Assembly (NCBI GenBank): GCA_020721445.1
Contig: DYMU01000012.1
Span: forward strand, 1 to 64,000
Reading direction: 5' to 3'
Source: Gemmobacter nectariphilus
GTDB lineage: Bacteria; Pseudomonadota; Alphaproteobacteria; Rhodobacterales; Rhodobacteraceae
DNA: 64,000 bases
Under the pieces are notes generated by a model. The model made no database searches. It was given only the letters and a program-made list of their open reading frames with translations, and had not been told where the DNA came from. Position 1 is the stretch's first letter; each line of letters opens with the position of its first letter. Position numbers and translations under genes: made by a program. Below are positions 8,660-17,394 of the stretch, one piece after another.

Positions 8660-9411
8660 TCCGCGCCCTGCTGTTCTGGCTGCTGCTGTTTGGGCCCGCC
8701 TTTGCGTCCGAAGGCATCGTGGCCGGGCTAAGCCAGAACCGAGTCTCGATCACGGCCGATTTCAACGGGTCCGAGATCCTGATCTACGGCGCGGTCAAGC
8801 GTGACGCACCTGCGCCCAAGGGACAGATGCATGTGATCATCACGGTCGAGGGGCCGAAGACACCGATCATCGTGCGCAAGAAGGCCCGGCGTTTCGGCAT
8901 CTATGTGAACGACGAGTCGGTTCAGATCAAGAGCGCGCCCTCGTTTTACGCCGTCGCCACCACCGGGCGGCTGGCAGAGACATTGTCCGAGACGGAAAAT
9001 CTGCGGCACCGCATTACCCTGCCATTGGTGATCCGGCCTGTGGGCATCAGCGCGCAGGCCGAAGATGCACCTGACTTTGTGGCTGCGATGATCCGGGTAC
9101 GGGAAAAGGAGGGCCGGTATCGTCTGGTGGAACGTTCGGTCCAGTTCACCGAGGCCACGCTGTTTCGGGCCGATATCGACCTTCCGGCCAACCTGAGCGA
9201 AGGATTGTATGGGGTGCGGGTGTTTCTGACCCGGAATGGTCAGGTGGTCGACAGGTTCGACCAACAGATCAACGTGCGCAAGGCAGGGTTGGAGCGGGTC
9301 TTGTTCAACATGTCGCGCGAACAGCCCTTGCTCTATGGCCTGTTGTCGCTACTGATCGCGGTGGTTGCCGGCTGGGCGGCCTCGGCGCTGTTCAGGCAGA
9401 TGAAACGCTGA
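8656..9411 (+). CDS. TIGR02186 family membrane-anchored protein
   Basis: This 251-residue protein has a signal sequence (residues 1 to about 18, ending FASEG), an extracytoplasmic beta-rich region (RVSITADFNGSEILIYGAV) and a single C-terminal transmembrane helix (LLYGLLSLLIAVVAGWAASAL). The layout matches the TIGR02186 / putative transmembrane family found beside TSUP transporters. Its ATG overlaps the TSUP stop, so translation is probably coupled. The biochemical role is unknown; a periplasmic accessory to the transporter is an inference. Its 3' end overlaps the convergent MATE gene by 20 bp. Confidence 0.85.
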   Translation: MIRALLFWLLLFGPAFASEGIVAGLSQNRVSITADFNGSEILIYGAVKRDAPAPKGQMHVIITVEGPKTPIIVRKKARRFGIYVNDESVQIKSAPSFYAVATTGRLAETLSETENLRHRITLPLVIRPVGISAQAEDAPDFVAAMIRVREKEGRYRLVERSVQFTEATLFRADIDLPANLSEGLYGVRVFLTRNGQVVDRFDQQINVRKAGLERVLFNMSREQPLLYGLLSLLIAVVAGWAASALFRQMKR

Positions 9412-10708
9412 CCGGCGCTTGTGCCCGCCGCCACAGCAGATGCGCCGCAACGCCCCGTGTGGCGTTCATGGCCATCAGCGCCGCCCAAAGACCGTGGTTG
9501 CCAAACGGCCCCATCAGCAACCCCAGCAGCAGGGCATAAACCGCGACCGAAAGCGCCACCACCTGAAGCATGGCACGGGTCATCGTGGCACCAATGAAGA
9601 TGCCGTCATAAATCCAGCTTGCCACGCCGATCACCGGGGCGACGATGATCCATGGCAGATACAGCCGTGCCTCGGCGCGCACATCGGCGGCGGTGGTCAT
9701 CAGGTCGATCAGCGCAGGCCCCGCTGCCACAAAGCCAAGCGCCATCACCAGACTGCCACCCCAGCCCCAGACCATCGACAGCCGTGCGGCGCGGCTTATG
9801 TCGCGGCCCGCCCGCGCCCCCACCGCCTGACCGACCAGCGTCTCGGCGGCGGTGGCAAAACCGTCCAGCGCATAGGCGGTGATCGCCAGAAATTGCATCA
9901 AGACCTGATTGGCCGCCAGAGGCACATCGCCAAAACCTGCGGACAGGAACATGAAGGTGGTGAATGCGCCTTGCAACAACACGGTGCGCAACAGAATGGC
10001 GCTGTTGACCGACACCATCCGGACCAGCGCCGCCCGGTCGCGGAGGCGGCCAAGGGCTGCGGCAAAGGCAGGACCAAAGGCATCGCGGCACAGCCACAGG
10101 CCAAGCGCCAGCCCTGTCCATTCCGCGATCAGCGAGGCAATCGCCACCCCTTCGACCGACCAGCCAAGGCCCATGACAAAGATCAGGTCCAGCACCGCGT
10201 TGACGCCATTGATCCACAGTTGCAGGCCAAGCACCGCGCGGGTGCGCTCGATCGCGATCAGCCAGCCGTTGACCGCATAAAGCGCAATGGTGGCGGGGGC
10301 CCCCCAGATGCGGATCTGCAAATAGCGCTGTGCCAGGGCCTCGACTTCGGGTGTTGCGGGGGCCACCTGAAACGCCGCCCAGATCAGCGCGCTTTGGGCC
10401 AGAACGATCACGCCCCCCGCAGCAGCCGCAATCAACAGGGCGCGAAACAGCGTGGCATCGCGCTCGGCCAGGTCGCCCGCACCATTGGCCTGGGCCGCAA
10501 GCCCGCCGGTGCCCATGCGCAGGAAACTGAACACCCAGTACAGCGAGGCAAGGATCACCGCGCCGATCCCCACCGCCCCGATCGGCGCCGCCTGCCCCAA
10601 CTGGCCCACCACCGCCGTATCGACCGCGCCAAGGATCGGCACCGTGACGTTCGACAGGATGAACGGCCAGCTGATTGCCCAGATCCGGGCATGGGTGATC
10701 TTGCTCAT
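9392..10708 (-). CDS. MATE family efflux transporter (DinF/NorM-like)
   Basis: This 438-residue protein has about 12 hydrophobic segments in two homologous halves. MATE-type motifs include GAVDTAVVGQLG near the N-terminus and ALDGFATAAETLVGQAVGA in the second half, the latter characteristic of DinF-like MATEs. It would export organic cations or drugs using an H+ or Na+ gradient. Its ATG overlaps the stop of the upstream thioesterase gene (ATGA), so it is the third gene of a thioesterase-thioesterase-MATE operon. Confidence 0.92.
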   Translation of the reverse strand: MSKITHARIWAISWPFILSNVTVPILGAVDTAVVGQLGQAAPIGAVGIGAVILASLYWVFSFLRMGTGGLAAQANGAGDLAERDATLFRALLIAAAAGGVIVLAQSALIWAAFQVAPATPEVEALAQRYLQIRIWGAPATIALYAVNGWLIAIERTRAVLGLQLWINGVNAVLDLIFVMGLGWSVEGVAIASLIAEWTGLALGLWLCRDAFGPAFAAALGRLRDRAALVRMVSVNSAILLRTVLLQGAFTTFMFLSAGFGDVPLAANQVLMQFLAITAYALDGFATAAETLVGQAVGARAGRDISRAARLSMVWGWGGSLVMALGFVAAGPALIDLMTTAADVRAEARLYLPWIIVAPVIGVASWIYDGIFIGATMTRAMLQVVALSVAVYALLLGLLMGPFGNHGLWAALMAMNATRGVAAHLLWRRAQAPVSVSSA

Positions 10709-11220
10709 TCAGCCGGGCTGCCGGGCGGTTGCGGCATCAGGAAATGACCGGTGCCTTGGGCAAACAGCCGGGCGCGATTGTCCTGCCACGCCTCGACATG
10801 CACCGAGGCATAGCGCCGCCCCGACCGGTTGATCCGTGCCCGCGCATAGGCATCGCGCGGCAGGCCTGCGCGCAGATAATCAACCGTGAAATCAATGGTC
10901 TTGGGCAGGCGGATCGGCGCGTTTGCAGCCGGGGTGTCCGTCTGGCCAGACTCCATCGCCTCCCACAGCGTGCCCCAGGCCAGTTCGATGATCGCCGCCA
11001 CCTCAAGGAACGCCGCCGTCACCCCGCCATGCAGGGCCGGGATGCTGGGGTTGCCGATCAGCTTTTCGTCAAACGGCAGGATCGCGGTCAGCTCGTCCCC
11101 GCGCCGATCAAAGGTGATGCCCAGATAGCCGATGTAGGGCACCCCCGACAGCAACCCCGACAGGGCCGCATCGCGGCGTTGCTTGATCACCTGAACCGGT
11201 TCCGGTCGCTTTATTGTCAT
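10705..11220 (-). CDS. PaaI-like hotdog-fold thioesterase (second of a tandem pair)
   Basis: This 171-residue protein has the PaaI/YbgC-like hotdog pattern: GNPSIPALHGGVTAAFLEVAAI (loop and central helix) and TIDFTVDYLRAG (strand). Such enzymes hydrolyse acyl- or aryl-CoA esters. The ATG complementary to 11218-11220 overlaps the stop of the upstream paralogous thioesterase. It is longer than its neighbour, with extra N-terminal residues. Substrate unknown. Confidence 0.85.
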   Translation of the reverse strand: MTIKRPEPVQVIKQRRDAALSGLLSGVPYIGYLGITFDRRGDELTAILPFDEKLIGNPSIPALHGGVTAAFLEVAAIIELAWGTLWEAMESGQTDTPAANAPIRLPKTIDFTVDYLRAGLPRDAYARARINRSGRRYASVHVEAWQDNRARLFAQGTGHFLMPQPPGSPAE

Positions 11221-11651
11221 GGCCCTGTGCCCTTGTGGCGGTCCAGCGTGAAGGCCCCGGTCGCGGCGGCGACGGGTCGGCTTTCGTCGCCGTCGGTGGC
11301 AGTGACCCGGACAAAGGCCACCGAGCGGGTAACGTGATAGCAGTCCGCCCGCGCCAGAATGGCCTGCCCCGGCGTGGCCGCGCGGAAATAGTCGATCCGC
11401 AGATCCAGCGTGGCGGTCGAGGTCGGTGCCGTCGGATGGCACATCACCGCCGCCCCCGACGCGGTATCCATCAGTGCCGAAACCGCGCCACCGTGGATCA
11501 CCCCGGTTGCGGGATCACCGACAAAGCGCGGATCATAGGGCATGGATATGGCTGCCTTGCCATCGCCAAGGCTTTCAAACTGCATCCCCAGGGCACGGGC
11601 ATGCGGAATGGCTTCGATGAATTGGCGGGCGATGCGGATCAGGTCGGTCAT
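11217..11651 (-). CDS. PaaI family thioesterase (hotdog fold)
   Basis: This 144-residue hotdog protein has the PaaI-type motif GVIHGGAVSALMDTASGAAV, in which the HGG and the helix Asp are part of the active site, and LDLRIDYFRAA. It starts at ATG 11651 on the minus strand; in-frame codons further upstream extend into the divergent promoter region and are not needed. It is divergent from the first MerR gene. With the second thioesterase and the fatty-acid genes nearby, a role in acyl-CoA turnover is plausible but not shown. Confidence 0.87.
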   Translation of the reverse strand: MTDLIRIARQFIEAIPHARALGMQFESLGDGKAAISMPYDPRFVGDPATGVIHGGAVSALMDTASGAAVMCHPTAPTSTATLDLRIDYFRAATPGQAILARADCYHVTRSVAFVRVTATDGDESRPVAAATGAFTLDRHKGTGP

Positions 11652-11766
11652 GGGATTCCCTTTCGTCCATATTCCCGCCTTCACCAGCCGCTGCAAGGGG
11701 GCCTGCCGCACAAGCCGTTGCACAGGGGGGCAAGCCGGCTTAGCCTGCCGATCGGAGGAGACTGCG

Positions 11767-12153
11767 ATGTCCCAGACAAGCCGCCTGAGCTTCAAGGAAA
11801 TGTGCGCCCGGTTTGACGTGACCCCGCGCACCTTGCGGTATTACGAGTATATCGAGCTTATCGCGCCCGAACGGGAAGGCCGCGCCCGGTTCTATGGCCC
11901 GCGCGAACTGGCGCGGATGAAGCTGATCCTGCGCGGACGGCGGTTCGGCTTCAGCCTTGAAGAAATCCGGCAGTGGCTGGCGATCTACAGCCAGCAGGGC
12001 ACGCGGCCACAACTGGAAAGCTTCCTCGGGCTGGCCGACCGTCAACTGGCCGATCTGGAACGTCAGCAGGCCGAACTGGAAGCCACGATCGCCGACCTGT
12101 GCGCCCTGCGTGCCACCACGGTTCAGGCCCTGTCGCAGACGGGCCAAAGCTGA
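11767..12153 (+). CDS. MerR family transcriptional regulator 1 (LiuR-like)
   Basis: This 128-residue regulator has an N-terminal winged helix-turn-helix (FDVTPRTLRYYEYIELI) and a MerR dimerisation coiled coil (residues about 75-120). It lacks the Cys-rich metal-binding loop of true MerR. FSLEEIRQWLAIY is the typical linker. Start ATG 11767 follows GGAGGAGA. It is followed 116 bp later by a close paralogue and then an acyl-CoA dehydrogenase gene. MerR proteins of this subtype (LiuR and relatives) control branched-chain or fatty acyl-CoA catabolism in proteobacteria. Confidence 0.88.
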   Translation: MSQTSRLSFKEMCARFDVTPRTLRYYEYIELIAPEREGRARFYGPRELARMKLILRGRRFGFSLEEIRQWLAIYSQQGTRPQLESFLGLADRQLADLERQQAELEATIADLCALRATTVQALSQTGQS

Positions 12154-12189
12154 CATCACGTCAGCCAAGGGCGTGACGTGACGTTACAC

Positions 12190-12203
12190 TGACGTTAACG
12201 TCA
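12190..12203. promoter_or_regulatory. Palindromic LiuR/MerR-type operator
   Basis: The perfect 14-bp palindrome TGACGTTAACGTCA lies between the two merR genes, about 65-80 bp upstream of the second one. Its core ACGTTAACGT resembles the LiuR motif described for proteobacterial acyl-CoA catabolism regulons (as I recall it, TT-x-ACGTWWACGT-x-AA). A partial copy (GTGACGTGACGTTAC) lies immediately upstream at 12174-12188. It probably controls the second regulator and the acyl-CoA dehydrogenase gene behind it. Confidence 0.7.
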
Positions 12204-12269
12204 AGCACTCTGGTAGGCTGCACCAAACGGTCACATCTGCCTGCCAGACAGTCTGTGACCCGAAAGCTG

Positions 12270-12671
12270 ATGATGATGATGCCAAACGACCTGATGACGA
12301 TTCGCCAGATGTGTGACGCCTTTGACGTCACCCCCCGAACCTTGCGCTTTTACGAGGCGAAGGAACTGCTGTTTCCGCACCGGGACGGCACCCGCCGCCT
12401 GTTCACCCGCCGCGACCGCGCCCGGCTGACGCTGATCCTGCGCGGCAAACGGTTCGGCTTCAGTCTGGAAGACATCCGCCAGATCCTGGACCTTTATGAC
12501 CGTGACGGATCAAACCACGCCCAGACCATCCGCACCTATGAACTGGCCCAGCAGCGTCTGGCCCAGATGGAGGCGCAGCGCGCCGAACTGGACCTGGCGA
12601 TTGCCGACCTGAAAGCCGAACTCGACGCGGGCGAGGCGATGATCGCCACCCTGCGCCGCGCCGCCGAATGA
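12270..12671 (+). CDS. MerR family transcriptional regulator 2 (LiuR-like paralogue)
   Basis: This is a regulator of about 133 residues, paralogous to the gene upstream. Shared blocks are FDVTPRTLRFYEAKELL, LILRGKRFGFSLEDIRQIL and a C-terminal coiled coil (about residues 85-125). Several start codons are possible: GTG 12255, a run of ATGs at 12270-12279 and ATG 12294. No strong ribosome binding site decides, and ATG 12270 is used here. It lies directly downstream of the TGACGTTAACGTCA palindrome and 45 bp upstream of the acyl-CoA dehydrogenase gene, so autoregulation and control of that gene are likely. Confidence 0.87.
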   Translation: MMMMPNDLMTIRQMCDAFDVTPRTLRFYEAKELLFPHRDGTRRLFTRRDRARLTLILRGKRFGFSLEDIRQILDLYDRDGSNHAQTIRTYELAQQRLAQMEAQRAELDLAIADLKAELDAGEAMIATLRRAAE

Positions 12672-12716
12672 CCCGCTGACAAAGACCGCACCGACGACCA
12701 AGGGAGAGATCGACCG

Positions 12717-14492
12717 ATGCCAACCTACACCGCGCCCCTCAAGGACATGCAATTCCTGCTGCACAGCGTACTGAATGTCACCGCATCCGATACCCCCGGC
12801 TATGGCGACCTGGACGAAGGCTTTACCGCCGCCGTGCTGGAGGAAGCGGGCAAGGTGGCGTCAGACCTGCTGGCCCCGCTGAACGCGGTGGGCGACCGCG
12901 AGGGCTGTGTGCTGGAAAACGGCGTGGTGCGCACGCCCACCGGCTTCAAGGCGGCATTTGAGGCCATGAAAGACGGTGGCTGGACCGCGCTGGATTGCGA
13001 TCCTGCCTATGGCGGTCAGGGCCTGCCCTATCTGATGGGCACCGCGGTGGGCGAGATTTTCGTCAGCGCCAACATGGCCTTCAACATGTATCAGGGCCTG
13101 ACCCACGGTGCCTATTCCGCGATCCACACCCATGGCACAGCCGAGCAGAAGGCCACCTACCTGCCCAAGCTGGTGTCTTGCGACTGGACCGGCACCATGA
13201 ACCTGACCGAACCGCATTGCGGCACCGATCTGGGCCTGATGCGGACCAAGGCAGACCCGCAGGCCGATGGCAGCTATCTGATCACCGGCACCAAGATATT
13301 CATCTCGGCGGGGGAACATGATCTGGCTGAAAACATCATCCATCTGGTGCTGGCAAAGGCCCCCGGCGGTGGCGAAGGCAGCAAGGGCATCAGCCTGTTC
13401 ATCGTGCCGAAATTTCTGGTGAACGAAGACGGCAGCCTTGGCGCACGCAACGCGGTGTCGGTCGGCAAGATCGAAGACAAGATGGGCATCCACGGCAGCG
13501 CCACCTGTGTGATGAACTATGATGGCGCAAAGGGCTGGCTGCTGGGTGATCTGCACAAGGGCATGCGCGCGATGTTCACCATGATGAACGAAGCCCGGCT
13601 GGGTGTGGGCCTGCAAGGCTATGCGCAGGCCGCCGTCGCCTATGAGAACGCGCTGGCCTATGCCAAGGACCGCCTTCAGGGGCGCGCGGTGACCGGCACC
13701 GAAAACCCCGGCGGCCCCGCCGATCCGCTGATCGTGCACCCGGACATTCGCCGCAACCTGATGGAGCAGAAAAGCTTCGTCGAAGGTGCCCGTGCATTGA
13801 CCTTCTGGGCCGCGCATCTGATCGACCGCTCGGTTCGTCAGGGCGATGCCGAGGCCGAGGGCTTGGTGTCGCTGATGATCCCGGTCATCAAGGGCTTTCA
13901 GACCGACAAGGGCTTTGACATGGCGGTGCAGGCCCAACAGGTCTTTGGCGGGCACGGCTATATCGAGGCCTCGGGCATGTCGCAATTCGCCCGCGACGCC
14001 CGCATCGCGATGATCTACGAAGGCGCCAATGGCGTGCAGGCGCTGGATCTGGTGGGCCGCAAACTGGCGCAAGATGGCGGCAAGCATGTGATGGCCTTCT
14101 TCGAGATGGTGAAAGCCGAATGCAAGGCGCATGACGGTGACGCGCGGATGGACGGCTTCACCGGCCCGCTCAAGACCGCGTCGAAACAGTTGCAGCAGGC
14201 GGCCATGTTCTTCATGCAGGCAGGGATGAAATCCCCCAACGCGGCCTTGGCCGGGTCTTATGACTTCATGCACCTGATGGGCCATGTCTGCCTTGGCCTG
14301 ATGTGGACGCGGATTGCCAAGGCTGCATACGCCGCGCTCGACGCCGGTGCCTCGGACCGCGATTTTCTGGAGGCCAAGATTGCCACAGGTCGCTTCTACA
14401 TGGCCCGCCAACTGCCCGCCTGCACGATGCATCTGGCACGGATCGAAACCGGCGCCGAAACGGTGATGGCACTGCCAGCCGAAGCGTTCTAA
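12717..14492 (+). CDS. Acyl-CoA dehydrogenase with C-terminal extension domain
   Basis: This 591-residue FAD enzyme catalyses the first step of beta-oxidation. It has the long form with an extra C-terminal domain, as in the fadE-like enzymes related to DmdC (3-methylmercaptopropionyl-CoA dehydrogenase). Motifs are [14 protein letters not shown] (FAD/substrate loop), [13 protein letters not shown] and [13 protein letters not shown], with E435 the likely catalytic base. [10 protein letters not shown] is also typical. A GGGAGA ribosome binding site precedes the ATG. Substrate chain length is unknown; a DmdC role cannot be excluded, but the downstream thiolase and FadJ favour general fatty-acid oxidation. 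Confidence 0.92.
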   Translation: MPTYTAPLKDMQFLLHSVLNVTASDTPGYGDLDEGFTAAVLEEAGKVASDLLAPLNAVGDREGCVLENGVVRTPTGFKAAFEAMKDGGWTALDCDPAYGGQGLPYLMGTAVGEIFVSANMAFNMYQGLTHGAYSAIHTHGTAEQKATYLPKLVSCDWTGTMNLTEPHCGTDLGLMRTKADPQADGSYLITGTKIFISAGEHDLAENIIHLVLAKAPGGGEGSKGISLFIVPKFLVNEDGSLGARNAVSVGKIEDKMGIHGSATCVMNYDGAKGWLLGDLHKGMRAMFTMMNEARLGVGLQGYAQAAVAYENALAYAKDRLQGRAVTGTENPGGPADPLIVHPDIRRNLMEQKSFVEGARALTFWAAHLIDRSVRQGDAEAEGLVSLMIPVIKGFQTDKGFDMAVQAQQVFGGHGYIEASGMSQFARDARIAMIYEGANGVQALDLVGRKLAQDGGKHVMAFFEMVKAECKAHDGDARMDGFTGPLKTASKQLQQAAMFFMQAGMKSPNAALAGSYDFMHLMGHVCLGLMWTRIAKAAYAALDAGASDRDFLEAKIATGRFYMARQLPACTMHLARIETGAETVMALPAEAF

Positions 14493-14559
14493 CCTGAACC
14501 TGTCACGCGAAGGACGATCTTTCTGCGAAAGATCCCCTGCCCCAGAGGGAGTTCACCAG

Positions 14560-14772
14560 ATGCCCAAACGCTTCCGCCTGACCCGTCGCTTTCCTGTCGC
14601 CATGACGGAAGATGGCTATCGCAGGCTCAAACGCTTCTCGGCCGAAGCCGGATTGGACGAAGGCGAGGCGCTGTCGTTTCTTTTCGAGCATTTCGACAGC
14701 GTCACCAACAAGGACAACCTGACCCACCGCTTGCGGCTGTTCAATTCGGAACTGGAGGACAGAAAAGGCTGA
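14560..14772 (+). CDS. Small conserved-looking hypothetical protein (70 aa)
   Basis: This 70-residue basic protein (MPKRFRLTRRFPVAMTEDGY...) has a predicted helix around residues 20-45 (YRRLKRFSAEAGLDEGEALSF). It has a good GAGGGAG ribosome binding site before ATG 14560, and its codon use resembles the neighbours. The layout (basic beta-like start, then a helix-turn-helix-like pair) recalls ribbon-helix-helix proteins, but this is only an impression. It lies between the acyl-CoA dehydrogenase and a repeat element. Function unknown. Confidence 0.65.
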   Translation: MPKRFRLTRRFPVAMTEDGYRRLKRFSAEAGLDEGEALSFLFEHFDSVTNKDNLTHRLRLFNSELEDRKG

Positions 14773-15079
14773 TCGCCCGTCTTTTGTTGGGCCGAGGATG
14801 CCTCCGGCGGGGGTATTTCGGCCAAGAGGAAACGGCGGCGGCGAAGGTAGGGAGTTACCCCACCCTGAATCACCCACCGATCCTGTCGGTTTGTCAGGGT
14901 GGGGCATTGGAAGCGTCCGCTTCCCCTTGGGCGGTCATCGGCTCCCCAGCCTGTACCGCGGAACCAGAAGACCGGAACAAGGTTAAGAAAGCCTTATTCC
15001 TCTTGGAAAAAATACCCCACGGGGGTGCGGGGGTGTGAAACCCCCGCGGACAACGGCAGGCTTGGAAGGGCCGGTGGCA
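14773..15079. repeat. Gene-free 307-bp stretch with palindromic repeat copy B
   Basis: No credible gene is seen here. The left arm at 14810-14831 (GGGGTATTT then CCAAGAGGAA) and the right arm at 14997-15018 (reverse orientation) match at 19 of 22 positions and are separated by about 165 bp. The right arm is followed by a GGGGG/CCCCC hairpin around 15021-15047. This is the same family as the copies at 6.7, 21.0, 50.0 and 57.2 kb. The intervening DNA shows no recognisable feature. Confidence 0.75.
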
Positions 15080-15715
15080 ATGGTAGCGATGCTTCACTGC
15101 TTTGGCGAAAGCGGCAATGCCTACAAGGTGGCGCTGGCGCTGACCTTTGCCGAGGTTGACTGGCAGCCGGTCTTTGTTGACTTCTTCGGTGGCGAAACCC
15201 GGACTGACGCCTTCCGGGCGCTGAACCCGATGGGGGAGGTGCCGGTTCTGGTGGATGGCGACATGACGCTCAGCCAGTCCGGGGCGATCATGGATTACGT
15301 CAGCTCACGCTCTGGCAAGCTGGGGGGGCGCTCGGCCATTGCCCGGCGTGAGGTGTTGCGCTGGATGTTCTGGGACAATCACAAGCTGTCGGGATTGATC
15401 GGCAGCACGCGATTCCTGATGAACTTTCTGCCCGCCGACAAACGCCCGGCCGAGGTGATTGCGTTCCAGCAAACCCGTCTGAAGGCCTCTTACACTGTGC
15501 TGAACGACCATCTGGCAAACCATGCGTGGCTGGTGGGTGAGGCTGTCAGCATCGCCGATCTATCGTGCTGCGGCTATCTGTTCTACCCCGAACCCTTTGG
15601 CTTTGACCGCAAGGACTGGCCCCATATCGACGCCTGGCTTTCCCGCATCGCGGCGATGCCCGCCTGGAAACACCCGTATGAATTGATGCCCGGCAACCCG
15701 TCGGATCGGGCATAA
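15080..15715 (+). CDS. Glutathione S-transferase family protein
   Basis: This 211-residue protein has an N-terminal thioredoxin-fold domain (about residues 1-78) and a C-terminal helical domain. The glutathione-site elements are NPMGEVPVLVDG (cis-Pro) and LSQSGAIMDYV (the Q-S motif contacting the gamma-glutamyl group). ATG 15080 is favoured by GGAAGGG nine bases upstream; an ATG at 15089 is also possible. It lies 11 bp before the thiolase gene, so it is likely co-transcribed. Its substrate is unknown. Confidence 0.88.
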   Translation: MVAMLHCFGESGNAYKVALALTFAEVDWQPVFVDFFGGETRTDAFRALNPMGEVPVLVDGDMTLSQSGAIMDYVSSRSGKLGGRSAIARREVLRWMFWDNHKLSGLIGSTRFLMNFLPADKRPAEVIAFQQTRLKASYTVLNDHLANHAWLVGEAVSIADLSCCGYLFYPEPFGFDRKDWPHIDAWLSRIAAMPAWKHPYELMPGNPSDRA

Positions 15716-15726
15716 GGAGGCTTTGC

Positions 15727-16938
<1,212 letters not shown>

Positions 16939-16944
16939 CCGGCC

Positions 16945-17394
16945 ATGCAGGCGGTCCGCATTCTTCAGGACTATCTGGATGACATTGCCGCCGCGGTGAT
17001 GAGCGGTGATTATCCGCGCTATCGCGACGGCGTGGTGCTGCCGCTGCATCTGGTCACACACACAACCAACCTGTCCGTCACCACCGAAGACGGCCTGCGC
17101 AACGGCTTTGACGCCTTTCGCCTGATGCTGCGGACCCAGCGGGTGACCGACTATATCCGCCTTGTCGAAAGCGCCCAGGCGATCGACGAAGAGCTGATCT
17201 CTGGCCGCTATGTCACCCATCTGATTGCGGGTGGGATGCGGGTCAATGACCCGTTCCAGTCGCAAATCACCCTGCGCCGAGAGGCCGGTCGCTGGCGTGC
17301 GGCCTCGATCACCAATGCCCTTTCCAATTCCCGCTGGCCGCTTGTGATGCCCAGCCTTGCCAATACCGACCCTCTGAAAGGACCGGAGCAATGA
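16945..17394 (+). CDS. NTF2/SnoaL-like hypothetical protein
   Basis: This 149-residue protein looks like an NTF2-like or SnoaL-like cone fold. It starts with a helix (AVRILQDYLDDIAAAVMSGDYPRY), followed by alternating strands (VVLPLHLVTHTT, QITLRREAGRWRAASI). It is tightly packed between thiolase (6 bp gap) and fadJ (ATGA overlap). That implies a role in or control of beta-oxidation, but I do not recognise a characterised homologue. Catalytic residues are not evident. Confidence 0.75.
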   Translation: MQAVRILQDYLDDIAAAVMSGDYPRYRDGVVLPLHLVTHTTNLSVTTEDGLRNGFDAFRLMLRTQRVTDYIRLVESAQAIDEELISGRYVTHLIAGGMRVNDPFQSQITLRREAGRWRAASITNALSNSRWPLVMPSLANTDPLKGPEQ

